A stretch of DNA of 64,000 bases, taken from Pseudomonadota bacterium (lineage in GTDB: Bacteria; Pseudomonadota; Alphaproteobacteria; Dongiales; Dongiaceae). This document shows, in pieces, positions 1-7,871 of this stretch. Position numbers and translations under genes: made by a program. Each line of letters begins with the position of its first letter. The stretch's first letter is position 1. The notes below the pieces were generated by a model. It was not told the DNA's origin. It worked only from the letters and a program-made list of their open reading frames with translations, and ran no database searches. The stretch covers positions 1-64,000 of the forward strand of contig JACPDN010000010.1 of the NCBI GenBank assembly GCA_016183985.1, read 5' to 3'.

Positions 1-182
1 CGCCGGATCCGATGCGGTGACCGGATTCCCCTTCGGTGCTGCAGGCAGCAGCACCCGTCACGGCCGAAACGCACGGCCGGCACAACTGCCCGAGCGGTGT
101 CGCGTGGGGATCTTGAGGAAGAGAAAACGGAGACCGGATGGGTGGGAAGAGGGGGCGCCAAGGGGCGGGTAACTGCCCGGAC
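1..182. other. Upstream stretch with no recognised gene
   Basis: I see no convincing coding frame, RNA gene or repeat family in this GC-rich stretch. It precedes the promoter of the ribosomal protein operon and may be the end of an unseen upstream unit. Confidence 0.4.
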
Positions 183-211
183 TTGCTCAATAGAGGCCCC
201 CTGTGTATAAC
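183..211 (+). promoter_or_regulatory. Probable sigma-70 promoter of rpsF-rpsR-rplI
   Basis: TTGCTC (183-188) and TATAAC (206-211) are separated by exactly 17 bases, a good housekeeping-type promoter for a GC-rich genome. It would give a leader of roughly 170 nt before rpsF. The -10 overlaps a DnaA-box-like 9-mer (202-210). Confidence 0.55.
202..210 (-). promoter_or_regulatory. DnaA-box-like 9-mer in the rpsF promoter
   Basis: The minus strand reads TTATACACA, a perfect match to the consensus TTATNCACA. It lies on the -10 element, so bound DnaA would compete with RNA polymerase. A single 9-mer can occur by chance, and the AT-rich -10 contributes half of the match. Confidence 0.35.
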
Positions 212-386
212 CCGCCCGTCCATAGCCCTGCCGACCCTTCGCCTCCCTTTGGGGAGCCACCCGCTGACGGTGTGAGAGGATCGGCTAGGCCCGTGAAATG
301 ATTGGATTTTCCGATCACTTCGGCTGATGCGTTGCCGATTCCCGGCAGACCAGCAGCGGGCCGCTAAGAGCCAGAGGGAGTGTTTA
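212..386 (+). promoter_or_regulatory. Long structured 5' leader of the rpsF operon
   Basis: About 170 nt separate the proposed -10 from the rpsF start. The stretch holds short hairpins, for example 243-256 (5-bp stem) and 300-316 (7-bp stem with one G-U pair, loop TTT), and a purine-rich ribosome-binding site AGAGGGAG just before the ATG. In many bacteria an S6:S18-binding RNA motif sits in this leader. I cannot confirm that motif by eye. Confidence 0.35.
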
Positions 387-884
387 ATGCCGTTCTACGA
401 GAACGTCTTTATTGCGCGCCAGGATGTCACTGCCCAGCAGGTCGACGCCTTGGCCGAACTCTTCACGGGCATCGTGACCGCGCAAGGCGGTTCGGTGACC
501 AAGAAGGAATATTGGGGCCTCAAGGGTCTCACCTACCGCATCAACAAGAACCGCAAGGGCCATTATGTTCTGCTGAACATCAATGCCCCGGCCGGCGCCA
601 TCGCCGAGGTCGAGCGCAACATGCGTCTCAATGAAGACGTGCTGCGTTACCTCACCGTGCGCGTCGAGGAACTGGAAGCTGGCCCCAGCGCCATGCTGCA
701 GTCCAAGGGCCGTGACCGCGAAGGCGGCCGCGAGGGTGGCCGTGGCGATCGCGAAGGCGGCCGTGGTTTCGGTGGCCGCGATCGTGACGATCGTCTGCGC
801 CCGGGTCGTGAAGGTGGTTTTGGTGGTCGTGACCGTGGCGAACGCCCGGCCGCTGCTGCCGAAGGTGAAGGAGACCGTTCATGA
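387..884 (+). CDS. rpsF: 30S ribosomal protein S6
   Basis: Ribosomal protein S6 binds the 30S platform as a heterodimer with S18. The 165-residue product starts [13 protein letters not shown] and carries the S6 fold in about residues 1-100, including the conserved [11 protein letters not shown] strand. I chose ATG 387 over an upstream in-frame start at 327 because AGAGGGAG lies 8 nt ahead of it and the family starts here. The C-terminal 60 residues are a low-complexity Arg/Gly/Asp tail ([12 protein letters not shown] repeats), longer than in E. coli S6. The stop overlaps the rpsR start (ATGA), indicating translational coupling. The assignment is secure; a function for the tail is unknown. Confidence 0.97.
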   Translation: MPFYENVFIARQDVTAQQVDALAELFTGIVTAQGGSVTKKEYWGLKGLTYRINKNRKGHYVLLNINAPAGAIAEVERNMRLNEDVLRYLTVRVEELEAGPSAMLQSKGRDREGGREGGRGDREGGRGFGGRDRDDRLRPGREGGFGGRDRGERPAAAAEGEGDRS

Positions 885-963
885 GCGAGTTTGATCGTGG
901 CGGCCGCGAAGGCGGTCGTGGTGGTGAAGGTGGTCGTGAAGGCGGCCGCGAGGGTGGCCGTGG
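720..963 (+). repeat. Gly/Arg-coding repeat tract across the rpsF/rpsR junction
   Basis: An exact 26-bp direct repeat occurs at 720-745 (end of rpsF) and 938-963 (start of rpsR), 218 bp apart, inside a wider series of GGCGGCCG and GGTGGTCG units. Both copies encode REGGRGG-like peptides in their own gene. Confidence 0.85.
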
Positions 964-1201
964 TGGCGCCGGCGGTGGCCGTCGTCCGTTCTTCCGCCGC
1001 AGGAAGTCGTGCCCGTTCTCGGGCCCGAACGCCCCGAAGATCGACTACAAGGACGTCAAGCTCCTCGGCCGTTTCGTGTCCGAGCGCGGCAAGATCGTAC
1101 CTTCCCGCATCACCGCGGTCAGCACCAAGAAGCAGCGCGTCCTCGCCCAGGCGATCAAGCGCGCCCGCTTCCTCGGCCTGCTGCCCTACGTGTTGAAGTA
1201 A
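881..1201 (+). CDS. rpsR: 30S ribosomal protein S18
   Basis: S18 pairs with S6 on the 30S platform. The conserved S18 domain occupies about residues 35-106 ([15 protein letters not shown], then [17 protein letters not shown], ending [15 protein letters not shown]). At 106 residues it is about 30 longer than E. coli S18 because of an N-terminal GGREGGR repeat tract that resembles the tail of the adjacent S6. The ATG overlaps the rpsF stop by 4 nt. The N-terminal extension presumably lies on the ribosome surface; its role is unknown. Residues CPFSG are those of cysteine-containing S18 proteins. Confidence 0.97.
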   Translation: MSEFDRGGREGGRGGEGGREGGREGGRGGAGGGRRPFFRRRKSCPFSGPNAPKIDYKDVKLLGRFVSERGKIVPSRITAVSTKKQRVLAQAIKRARFLGLLPYVLK

Positions 1202-1214
1202 GGAGTACTTCACC

Positions 1215-1787
1215 ATGGAAATCATTCTGCTCCAGCGCGTCGAGAAGCTTGGTCACATCGGCGATGTGGTGAATGTGAAGCCGGGTTTCGCCCGCAACTT
1301 CCTTCTGCCGCAGAAGAAGGCGCTCCGCGCCACCGAAGAGAACAAGAAGCGTTTTGAGACGCAGCGCGCCCAGATCGAAGCCAACAACCTGAAGGCCAAG
1401 GAAGAGGCCCAGAAGGTCGCCGGCAAGGTCGACGGTCTGAAGATCGTCCTCATCCGCCAGGCCTCGGAAACCGGCATCCTGTTCGGTTCGGTCTCCGGCC
1501 GTGACATCGCCGAAGGCGTCACCAAGGCCGGCTTCACCGTCGACCGCCGCCAGGTGGTCCTCGACAAGCCGATCAAGACCTTGGGGTTGCACCCGGTCCG
1601 CGTTGCCCTGCACCCGGAAGTCGTCGTCTCCGTGACGGCGAACGTGGCGAAGTCGGAAGACGAAGCATTGATGCAGGAGAAGGCCGGCGGTTTCGTCGCC
1701 AAGACCGACGACGACGATACGCCCGACCTCGACAAGCTCCTCGCCGAGGCCGCGGAAGCGACCGACGAGGCGAAGACCGAAGAGTAA
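1215..1787 (+). CDS. rplI: 50S ribosomal protein L9
   Basis: L9 binds 23S rRNA and helps maintain reading frame. The N-terminal domain with the signature [17 protein letters not shown] is at residues 16-32, followed by the long connecting helix rich in Lys/Glu and the C-terminal domain. The 190-residue product is about 40 longer than E. coli L9 because of an acidic tail ([13 protein letters not shown], ending EAKTEE), as in many alphaproteobacteria. AAGGAG at 1200-1205 precedes the ATG. It is the last gene of the rpsF operon, followed by a strong terminator. Confidence 0.97.
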   Translation: MEIILLQRVEKLGHIGDVVNVKPGFARNFLLPQKKALRATEENKKRFETQRAQIEANNLKAKEEAQKVAGKVDGLKIVLIRQASETGILFGSVSGRDIAEGVTKAGFTVDRRQVVLDKPIKTLGLHPVRVALHPEVVVSVTANVAKSEDEALMQEKAGGFVAKTDDDDTPDLDKLLAEAAEATDEAKTEE

Positions 1788-1811
1788 GTCACGCAACTTT
1801 CAGCGTGATCG

Positions 1812-1844
1812 AAACGGCCGCCCCTCAACCGGGGCGGCCGTTTT
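1812..1844 (+). terminator. Rho-independent terminator of rpsF-rpsR-rplI
   Basis: A perfect 10-bp GC stem (1815-1824 with 1831-1840), extended by A-T pairs 1812-1814/1841-1843, encloses a 6-nt loop and runs into TTTT. It lies 25 nt after the rplI stop. Confidence 0.88.
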
Positions 1845-1884
1845 GCTTTGGGCCCTCCCCTTGCCAGATGTTCTTTTTCTGTTC

Positions 1885-1914
1885 TTGACAATCGCGTAAT
1901 TTATATGTTATGCG
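1885..1914 (+). promoter_or_regulatory. Candidate promoter of the 1947 gene
   Basis: A perfect TTGACA (1885-1890) is followed 18 nt later by TATGCG (1909-1914) with an extended-10 TG at 1906-1907. The region is notably AT-rich against its neighbours. The -10 hexamer is weak. Confidence 0.4.
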
Positions 1915-1946
1915 TAAACTCCGATTTACCACGTCGGAGCCTCGCT

Positions 1947-3094
1947 ATGCCGCAGCCGTTCAATCAGCGTCCTTTGACCAAAACACCAAAGACCGCGAAC
2001 GAAAAGAATGAGCTTGGAGGATGGAAGGACGGACGCTTCATCTTCGACTCCCCCGAAGCCGAGGTAACCTGGCATCAGCGCGCCTATGCCCAAGGGATTC
2101 ATCCGCAGGATTGGCATCGCGGCCGCGAGGTCGACGCTGAAACGGCAAAGCTCGTAGAAGCTGGCATGGCCGGTGCCACCCCACCCATTATCGCGGGCCG
2201 GATGGCACGCCGCGCTTCGGCAATCAGCACACCATCGAACCGCCGGCCCAGCGCGCCCTGCGCCAGCGCTCCTTTGCCGGCAAAACGCTGGATCAGATCG
2301 ACGCCATTCACCGCAGCACGGGCAAACTGCCGGGCGAGGACGAAGCCGCCGCGCTGACATTTGGGAACGACAATCAACCGCCGCACGGGTTGCTCGATCC
2401 CGCCACCGTTTCGGCGCATTCAGCAGCAATTCTCGCGGGCATGCAGCGCGGGCGCCAAAGCGATCCTCTCATCACGGGCAAAGTCGCCCAAGCTACGACG
2501 CCGACCAGAGATATCGTGCCGGCCAACGATTTTGCGAAGCTTTCGCAGACTGGCGCGGCTAATGTCATGCCGCAACCGCGCGCCACGCGGGCGCCGCTGC
2601 CGCGCAAGATGCCGACAGCCCCGATCGACGCGCCCCGAATGGCCGAGCTACTGGTCTTTCAGCCCATCAGCAACGGCAGATCGTCCTTCGGGCATGTGGC
2701 CATCGACATCGATGGCACGATCTATTCATGGACTCCCGGGGGATTGTTCGTCACCACGAAGGATGACTACCTCAAGAAGAACGCCTTTCGCGACGGCACG
2801 GGATATCCCTTGAGATTGACCGACCAGGAGGCAAAAAAACTCAAGCAGCACATCCTCAATTTCGGCCAAAAGGAACACTATAACTTCGTGACGGCAAACT
2901 GTACCGATCCCATCGAGGAAGGGCTGGAGGCTCTGGGTTATCAGGTGGGACTTACCATTCTGCCGGCACAGCTCAAGGCAGCAATCATGCAGAGTCACTT
3001 GGCGAGCATAGATAGATCGAACGACTACCCCGCCGATCCTGCACAGAAATCATCCGCGGCAACAATGCCGTGGTCGTTACTATCGATGCCCTGA
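1947..3094 (+). pseudogene. Frame-disrupted permuted-papain-like (LRAT/NlpC-type) protein
   Basis: The gene starts at ATG 1947 with GGAG 7 nt upstream. It reads in one frame to about 2195 (ending ATPPIIA) and continues sensibly one base back (GPDGTPRFGNQHTIE...) to the stop at 3094. One missing G in the run at 2195-2197 explains the break; restored, it would encode 382 residues. The C-terminal part has a His in FGHVAIDIDG (codon 2693) and a Cys in NCTDPIEEGL (codon 2900). That His-then-Cys order is typical of circularly permuted NlpC/P60 (LRAT/YiiX-like) hydrolases. The N-terminal half is Pro/Gln-rich and unrecognised. It could be a real pseudogene, a programmed -1 shift or a sequencing error. 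The downstream membrane EF-hand gene is probably co-transcribed. Confidence 0.6.
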
Positions 3095-3107
3095 CGGGAG
3101 ACATCTT

Positions 3108-3440
3108 ATGCCCATCTATGCGCAGCAGACTCGGAAAGCCGGTTTCGGCAAGATCCTATGGTTCACGCTCGGCCTGACGATCGGTGTCGTCATCACCCTG
3201 TTCTTCGCCAATCTGGTCCTGCGAAGTGGCCACACTTATGCAGAGATGGATTGGAACGGGGACGGGGACACATCACTCGACGAGATGCTTCATTCGGTCG
3301 ATGTGGGCGTGCGATCCGTCGAAGTCAGTGGTTGCCCGTGCCGTTTTTTCTTTGAATACAAGGACGGGCGGCCCATCAAGACCATGTGCGATGGCAAGGT
3401 CGTCGATTTTGATCCCTATGCGCCCACAGTTGGCCCATAG
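3108..3440 (+). CDS. Membrane-anchored EF-hand protein of unknown function
   Basis: The 110-residue protein has one N-terminal transmembrane helix (about residues 14-34, ILWFTLGLTIGVVITLFF) and then a periplasmic part. A textbook 12-residue calcium-binding EF-hand loop, DWNGDGDTSLDE, follows at about residues 48-59. Three Cys occur in the C-terminal half (GCPCRFFF and MCDGK). GGGAG lies 7 nt before the ATG, and the gene starts 13 nt after the disrupted upstream gene. A single EF-hand with a membrane anchor suggests a calcium-responsive periplasmic accessory or inhibitor protein. An immunity-like role for the neighbour is only a hypothesis. Confidence 0.7.
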   Translation: MPIYAQQTRKAGFGKILWFTLGLTIGVVITLFFANLVLRSGHTYAEMDWNGDGDTSLDEMLHSVDVGVRSVEVSGCPCRFFFEYKDGRPIKTMCDGKVVDFDPYAPTVGP

Positions 3441-3525
3441 CTGGACGGATGGCCCAGGGGCGGGGAAAAAGCCGCAGCCAGCCCAGCTTGTTCGGGTGGG
3501 GTGGGGCGCGGTAAAGTAACGGGAC

Positions 3526-3957
3526 ATGCGCCCTTTGCCTCAGCAATCTCCCGCCGGTGACCGACCGGCCATCCTGACGCGCCGCTGGATCGCCCTCGCG
3601 GCGGGGCTCTTGGCGCTCTGCCTGCAGCTCGGTGCCCAAATCATGCCGGCCGAGGCGATGCAGGGCGCCATGCGCGCGGCTGCCCTCGCATCCGAGGAAG
3701 CGCAGAGCTTTGCCGCGACCTGCCTTGGCTTCGGCATGCCGGCGAAAGGCGAACCCGCCAAGCCCGGCCAGCATCAATCCTGCCCGGTCTGTTTCACGCT
3801 GGCGCAAAGCCATGGCTTTGCGGCGCCAGTGATCGATTGGGTGGCCAGCCTTGCCTGGCGCGATGCATCGTTCCATCCAGCCGCCGCATCGGGTGTCACG
3901 ACAACCGTCATCGCCGCAGCTTTCGATTCCCAGGCGCCGCCCGCTAGTGCGATCTGA
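3526..3957 (+). CDS. DUF2946-type small membrane/periplasmic protein, copper-associated
   Basis: The 143-residue product has an N-terminal hydrophobic segment (about residues 20-38, WIALAAGLLALCLQLGAQI). A Cys/His-rich centre with the motif HQSCPVCF follows, typical of DUF2946 proteins found in copper loci. It sits directly upstream of SCO1 and PCuAC genes on the same strand, which supports a role in copper handling. The biochemical function of the family is not established. The ribosome-binding site is weak (AACGGG 2 nt before ATG), so the start is moderately certain. Confidence 0.65.
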   Translation: MRPLPQQSPAGDRPAILTRRWIALAAGLLALCLQLGAQIMPAEAMQGAMRAAALASEEAQSFAATCLGFGMPAKGEPAKPGQHQSCPVCFTLAQSHGFAAPVIDWVASLAWRDASFHPAAASGVTTTVIAAAFDSQAPPASAI

Positions 3958-4017
3958 AACTTGATCGCCCGCGGGTGCTCTGCATCCGCAACATGACATT
4001 CCATCAGGAGAATTCCC

Positions 4018-4602
4018 ATGAACCGGCGCGCTCTGCTGGTCTCCGCCGTGGCCGTTGCGGCCCTGGGCGGGCTCGGCGCCAGCTATGTTCTCAACAACCG
4101 CCATGTCGCTGACAGCCTGGCCGTCGGCGGGCCGTTCAAGCTCATCGGTACGGATGGCCAGGAAGTGACCGAGACGGCAGTGAAGGGTAAGTATTCGCTC
4201 TTCTTCTTCGGCTTCACCTTCTGCCCCGACGCCTGTCCCACGGCACTCAACACCTTCACGCTGGTGCTCTCGAAACTCGGGGCCGATGCCGACAAGGTGC
4301 AGCCGGTCTTCGTCTCGATCGACCCCGAACGCGACAAACCGGCGGTGCTGAAGGAATACCTCACTTCCTTCGATCCCAGGATCATGGGCCTCACCGGCAC
4401 GCCGGAAGAAATCGCCGAAACGGCAAAGAAATTCCGCGTCTATTACGCCCGCCAAGGCGAGGGCGAGTTCTATCTGATGGATCACAGCACGGCGATCATC
4501 GTCATGAACCCCGATTTCGACTATGCCGGCGTGCTGGCCGGCAACATGCAGCCGGACGAAATGGTAACCCGGCTCAAGGAACTGATTGCTCAAGGAGCTT
4601 GA
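4018..4602 (+). CDS. SCO1/SenC copper chaperone
   Basis: SCO proteins are membrane-anchored thioredoxin-fold chaperones that deliver copper to the CuA site of cytochrome c oxidase. The 194-residue product has an N-terminal anchor (about residues 5-24). The copper-binding pair lies in FCPDACP (CxxxC), VSIDPERDKP is the conserved strand, and the third ligand His is in MDHSTAI. AGGAG lies 8 nt ahead of the ATG. The next gene starts 5 nt after the stop, so SCO1 and PCuAC are very likely co-transcribed and act together on the oxidase CuA centre. All three expected ligands are present. Confidence 0.93.
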   Translation: MNRRALLVSAVAVAALGGLGASYVLNNRHVADSLAVGGPFKLIGTDGQEVTETAVKGKYSLFFFGFTFCPDACPTALNTFTLVLSKLGADADKVQPVFVSIDPERDKPAVLKEYLTSFDPRIMGLTGTPEEIAETAKKFRVYYARQGEGEFYLMDHSTAIIVMNPDFDYAGVLAGNMQPDEMVTRLKELIAQGA

Positions 4603-4607
4603 TCACC

Positions 4608-5078
4608 ATGAAGACGTTTTTCACCTTCCTCTTTGCCGCTTTCGTTGCGATCAGCAGCTTCGGCAATCTCGCCACGGCGCATGAACAGAAGCTCGGCGCG
4701 CTCGTCCTGCACCACGCCTGGTCGCGCGCAACGCCGGCCGGCGCCAAGACCGGTGCCGCCTATGTGAAGATCGAGAATACCGGCGATACGGCGGATCAAT
4801 TGCTGAGCGTGAGCGCCGACATTGCCGCCATGACCGAGGTCCATCAGATGACGATGGAAAACGACATGATGAAGATGGGGCCGGCCGGCGTCGTCGACAT
4901 TCCCCCGCATGGCGTTGTGGAACTCAAACCCCATGGTCTCCACATCATGCTGATGGGATTGAAGAAGCCGCTCACTGAGGGCGACACTTTCCCCGTCACC
5001 CTCACCTTCGCCAAAGCCGGCAAGGTCGATCTGCAGATTGTCGTCGGCAAGGTTGATGACATGGGCGAGGAGCACTGA
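4608..5078 (+). CDS. PCuAC-type periplasmic Cu(I) chaperone
   Basis: PCuAC proteins bind Cu(I) in the periplasm and pass it to SCO1 or the CuA subunit. The 156-residue product has a Sec signal peptide (MKTFFTFLFAAFVAIS, cleavage near ATA-HEQ). It carries the family His/Met motif: EVHQM, Met-rich MTMENDMMKMGP, then PHGLHIMLMGL. I chose ATG 4608 because AGGAG at 4593-4597 is correctly spaced for it; a TTG at 4599 is too close. Together with the DUF2946 and SCO1 genes it makes a compact copper-delivery operon. Confidence 0.93.
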   Translation: MKTFFTFLFAAFVAISSFGNLATAHEQKLGALVLHHAWSRATPAGAKTGAAYVKIENTGDTADQLLSVSADIAAMTEVHQMTMENDMMKMGPAGVVDIPPHGVVELKPHGLHIMLMGLKKPLTEGDTFPVTLTFAKAGKVDLQIVVGKVDDMGEEH

Positions 5079-5092
5079 CGCAAAGCGACATG

Positions 5093-5130
5093 ACCGCTGC
5101 TCCGCGCATGCACCGCGCGGGCAGCGGTGT
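5093..5130 (+). terminator. Probable terminator of the copper operon
   Basis: ACCGCTGC (5093-5100) pairs with GCAGCGGT (5121-5128) and CCGCGC (5102-5107) with GCGCGG (5115-5120), with one bulged T and a 7-nt loop. The following TGTTGT is only partly T-rich. Confidence 0.5.
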
Positions 5131-5191
5131 TGTCAACAAGTGATTGGACGCGACTCGAATAAATCTCTTTCTCTTGTGGGCATGATTCACG

Positions 5192-5200
5192 TTATCCACA
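5192..5200 (+). promoter_or_regulatory. Perfect DnaA box upstream of dnaB
   Basis: TTATCCACA is the high-affinity DnaA consensus. It ends 38 nt before the dnaB ATG, where DnaA could modulate expression of the replicative helicase. No second box is visible in the same intergenic region. Confidence 0.5.
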
Positions 5201-5238
5201 GGCCTGCATGACGCCTGCATGCTGCTAGGGTCGCCGCC

Positions 5239-6726
5239 ATGGAAGCTACGAACACAAACAACGTCACCAGGTTGCCCGGCAGCGGTAATGCGCCGACGCG
5301 CACGCCGCCCGTCAACTTCGAAGCCGAGCAGGCGCTGCTCGGTGCCGTGCTTGCCAACAACCTGGTCTATGACCGGGTCAACGAGTTCCTGCGGCCCGAA
5401 CATTTCGCGGATCCCTTGCATGGCCGCATCTATGCCGCCATCGGCAAGCTGGTCGAGCGTGGTCAGATCGCCAATCCGGTCACGCTGAAGAACCTGTTCG
5501 ATCAGGACGGGGCGCTCTCGGAAATCGGCGGTGCCGCCTATCTCGTGCAACTCGCGCAATCCGTCGTCACGGTCATCAATGCCGAGGATTACGGCCGCAC
5601 GATCCATGATCTGTATCTGCGTCGCCAGCTGATCGACCTCGGCGAGGTCACGGTCAACGAAGCCTATATCCACGACACCGACGTCACCGCCGTCCAGCAG
5701 ATCGAGGCGGCCGAAGGCAAGCTCTTCGCGCTGGCTGAAACCGGCCAGACCGAAGGTGGTCCGAAGGATTTCAAGAGCATCGTCACCTCCGCACTGAACA
5801 TGGCGGAGGCGGCTTACAAGCGCGACAGCCATCTGACCGGCGTTACCACGGGCCTCACCGATATCGACCGCAAGCTCGGCGGATTGCAGCCTTCCGATCT
5901 CATCATCCTCGCCGGCCGCCCCTCCATGGGCAAGACCGCGCTCGCCACCAATATGGGCTTCAATGCCGCCTCGGCGTTCAAGGAGAACGACACCGGCACG
6001 CGCTACAAGGTCGCCTTCTTCTCGATGGAAATGTCCTCGGAACAGCTGGCCTTGCGTATCATGGCGGAGAAATCAGGCGTCTCGTCCGATCGCATCCGCC
6101 GTGGCGAGATCAAGAGCGATGATGAATTCACCAGCATCGTCGAAGCGTCGAACGATATGAGCACGGCCGGCTTCTTCATTGACGACACGCCGGCGCTCAC
6201 CATTCCGGCGCTCCGCACCCGCGCGCGGCGCCTGAAGCGCCAGCACGGGCTCGATCTCATCGTCATCGATTACCTGCAGCTGATGCGCTCGGCCAACAAC
6301 CGGGGTTCGGAAAACCGCGTACAGGAAATCTCGGAGATCACCCGGGGCTTGAAGGCCATCGCCAAGGAACTCAACGTGCCGGTGATCGCACTCTCGCAGC
6401 TTTCACGTGCCGTCGAACAGCGCGACGACAAGCGTCCGATGCTCTCTGACTTGCGTGAATCCGGCTCGATCGAGCAGGACGCCGACGTCGTCATGTTCGT
6501 CTACCGCGAGGAATATTACCACGAGCGCAAGAAGCCCGGGGACCACGAGACCGACAAGATGATGGAATGGCAGCGCGAAATGGAGCGCGTCCATAACGTC
6601 GCCGAAGTCATCATCGCCAAGCAGCGTCACGGCCCGATCGGCACCGTGCCGCTGCAATTCGAGGGCATGCTGACCAAGTTCAGCGATTTGCTGCGCAGCG
6701 ATTACGTCCCGGCGCAAACCGAATAG
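5239..6726 (+). CDS. dnaB: Replicative DNA helicase DnaB
   Basis: DnaB is the hexameric 5'-3' helicase at the replication fork. The 495-residue product has the N-terminal helical domain (about residues 28-130, FEAEQALLGAVL) and the RecA-like helicase domain. Walker A is GRPSMGKT (226-233), Walker B lies in LIVIDYLQLM, and the C-terminal motif has ALSQLSRAVEQR and LSDLRESGSIEQDAD. AGGG lies 8 nt before the ATG. No intein is present. alr follows 13 nt later, an arrangement common in alphaproteobacteria. A consensus DnaA box lies just upstream. Confidence 0.97.
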   Translation: MEATNTNNVTRLPGSGNAPTRTPPVNFEAEQALLGAVLANNLVYDRVNEFLRPEHFADPLHGRIYAAIGKLVERGQIANPVTLKNLFDQDGALSEIGGAAYLVQLAQSVVTVINAEDYGRTIHDLYLRRQLIDLGEVTVNEAYIHDTDVTAVQQIEAAEGKLFALAETGQTEGGPKDFKSIVTSALNMAEAAYKRDSHLTGVTTGLTDIDRKLGGLQPSDLIILAGRPSMGKTALATNMGFNAASAFKENDTGTRYKVAFFSMEMSSEQLALRIMAEKSGVSSDRIRRGEIKSDDEFTSIVEASNDMSTAGFFIDDTPALTIPALRTRARRLKRQHGLDLIVIDYLQLMRSANNRGSENRVQEISEITRGLKAIAKELNVPVIALSQLSRAVEQRDDKRPMLSDLRESGSIEQDADVVMFVYREEYYHERKKPGDHETDKMMEWQREMERVHNVAEVIIAKQRHGPIGTVPLQFEGMLTKFSDLLRSDYVPAQTE

Positions 6727-6739
6727 GCCATTGCCGGAC

Positions 6740-7861
6740 ATGTCTGATTCCTATTCAGCGGCGCTGACGATCGATATCGGCGCGATTGTCGCCAATTACC
6801 GGCTGCTCGCCGGGCGTATGTCACCGGCCCTTTGCGGGGCGGCGGTGAAGGCCGATTGTTATGGCTTAGGGGCCGCCATGATCGCGCCGCATCTCAGGCG
6901 CGCGGGCTGCAGCCATTTCTTCGTCGCCACGGTCGATGAGGGCCTGGCCTTGCGCCCGCTACTGCCCGGCGCCCGGATTTATCTGATGAACGGCCTGCCG
7001 CCGGGATCGGAACGGGACGTGGCGGGGAACGAGCTCATCCCTATCCTCAATTCCATGAATGAGATCGAGCGCTGGCAGGCCGCGAGCCGCAGTTTGGCGG
7101 CACGTCCGGCGGGCCTGCAATTCGATACCGGTTTGAACCGGTTGGGACTTTCACACGACGACGCTGTGCGGCTCATCGCCGACCCGCACCTCCTCGACGG
7201 TCTCGACCTCAGCGTAATCATGAGCCATCTGGCCTGCGCCGACGATCCGGAGCACCCGCAGAACCGGGCGCAGCTCCGGCGCTTTCGCGAAATCACCGAC
7301 AGCCTGCGCCTGCCGCCCCGTCTCGGGAACGCGCGGATCCTGCGCTCGCTCGCTGCCTCCTCCTCGATTTTCTTAGGCAGCGACTATCATTTCGACCTCG
7401 CCCGGCCGGGGGCGGCGCTCTATGGCATCAACCCTGTTTTGGGGACCGGAAACCCACTCCGCCAAGCTGTCCGGTTGCAGGCAAAAATCCTGCAATTACG
7501 CGAGGTTGACTTGAATATGACCGTTGGTTATGGTGCCTCGCATCAGTTTCGGGGGCCGTCCGTCCTGGCCACGATCGGGGTCGGATATGCGGACGGGATT
7601 TTCAGGTCACTGGGCAATCGGGGTGCGGTCTTCGTGGCTGGCCAGCGGGCCCCGATTGTGGGTCGCGTCTCGATGGATTTAATCACAATCGACGTCGGTC
7701 ACCTGCCGCGGGGAAGCGTTGCTCCGGGCATGAATGTCGATTTGATCGGCCCCGACCAGAATATCGATGCGATGGCGCGCGACGCCGGCACGATCGGCTA
7801 TGAAATCCTCACCAATCTCGGTGCGCGTTTCCAGCGCCGCTATGTGGGCGCGCAGGCATGA
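6740..7861 (+). CDS. alr: Alanine racemase
   Basis: This PLP enzyme interconverts L- and D-alanine for peptidoglycan. The PLP lysine motif is VKADCYGLG near the N-terminus, GLQFDTGLNRLGL is the conserved barrel strand, and the catalytic Tyr of the second domain is in TVGYGASHQF. The late motif RVSMDLITIDV is also present. Length 373 residues is typical. An in-frame TTG at 6731 is an alternative start, but neither start has a strong ribosome-binding site; ATG is preferred. The gene is between dnaB and the MlaE/F pair and may be co-transcribed with both. Confidence 0.94.
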   Translation: MSDSYSAALTIDIGAIVANYRLLAGRMSPALCGAAVKADCYGLGAAMIAPHLRRAGCSHFFVATVDEGLALRPLLPGARIYLMNGLPPGSERDVAGNELIPILNSMNEIERWQAASRSLAARPAGLQFDTGLNRLGLSHDDAVRLIADPHLLDGLDLSVIMSHLACADDPEHPQNRAQLRRFREITDSLRLPPRLGNARILRSLAASSSIFLGSDYHFDLARPGAALYGINPVLGTGNPLRQAVRLQAKILQLREVDLNMTVGYGASHQFRGPSVLATIGVGYADGIFRSLGNRGAVFVAGQRAPIVGRVSMDLITIDVGHLPRGSVAPGMNVDLIGPDQNIDAMARDAGTIGYEILTNLGARFQRRYVGAQA

Positions 7862-7871
7862 AGGTGCTGGG

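Noticed and set aside
4599-4607. TTG 4599 as the start of the PCuAC gene
   Set aside because: It lies one base from the AGGAG ribosome-binding site; ATG 4608 has proper spacing and begins a normal signal peptide.
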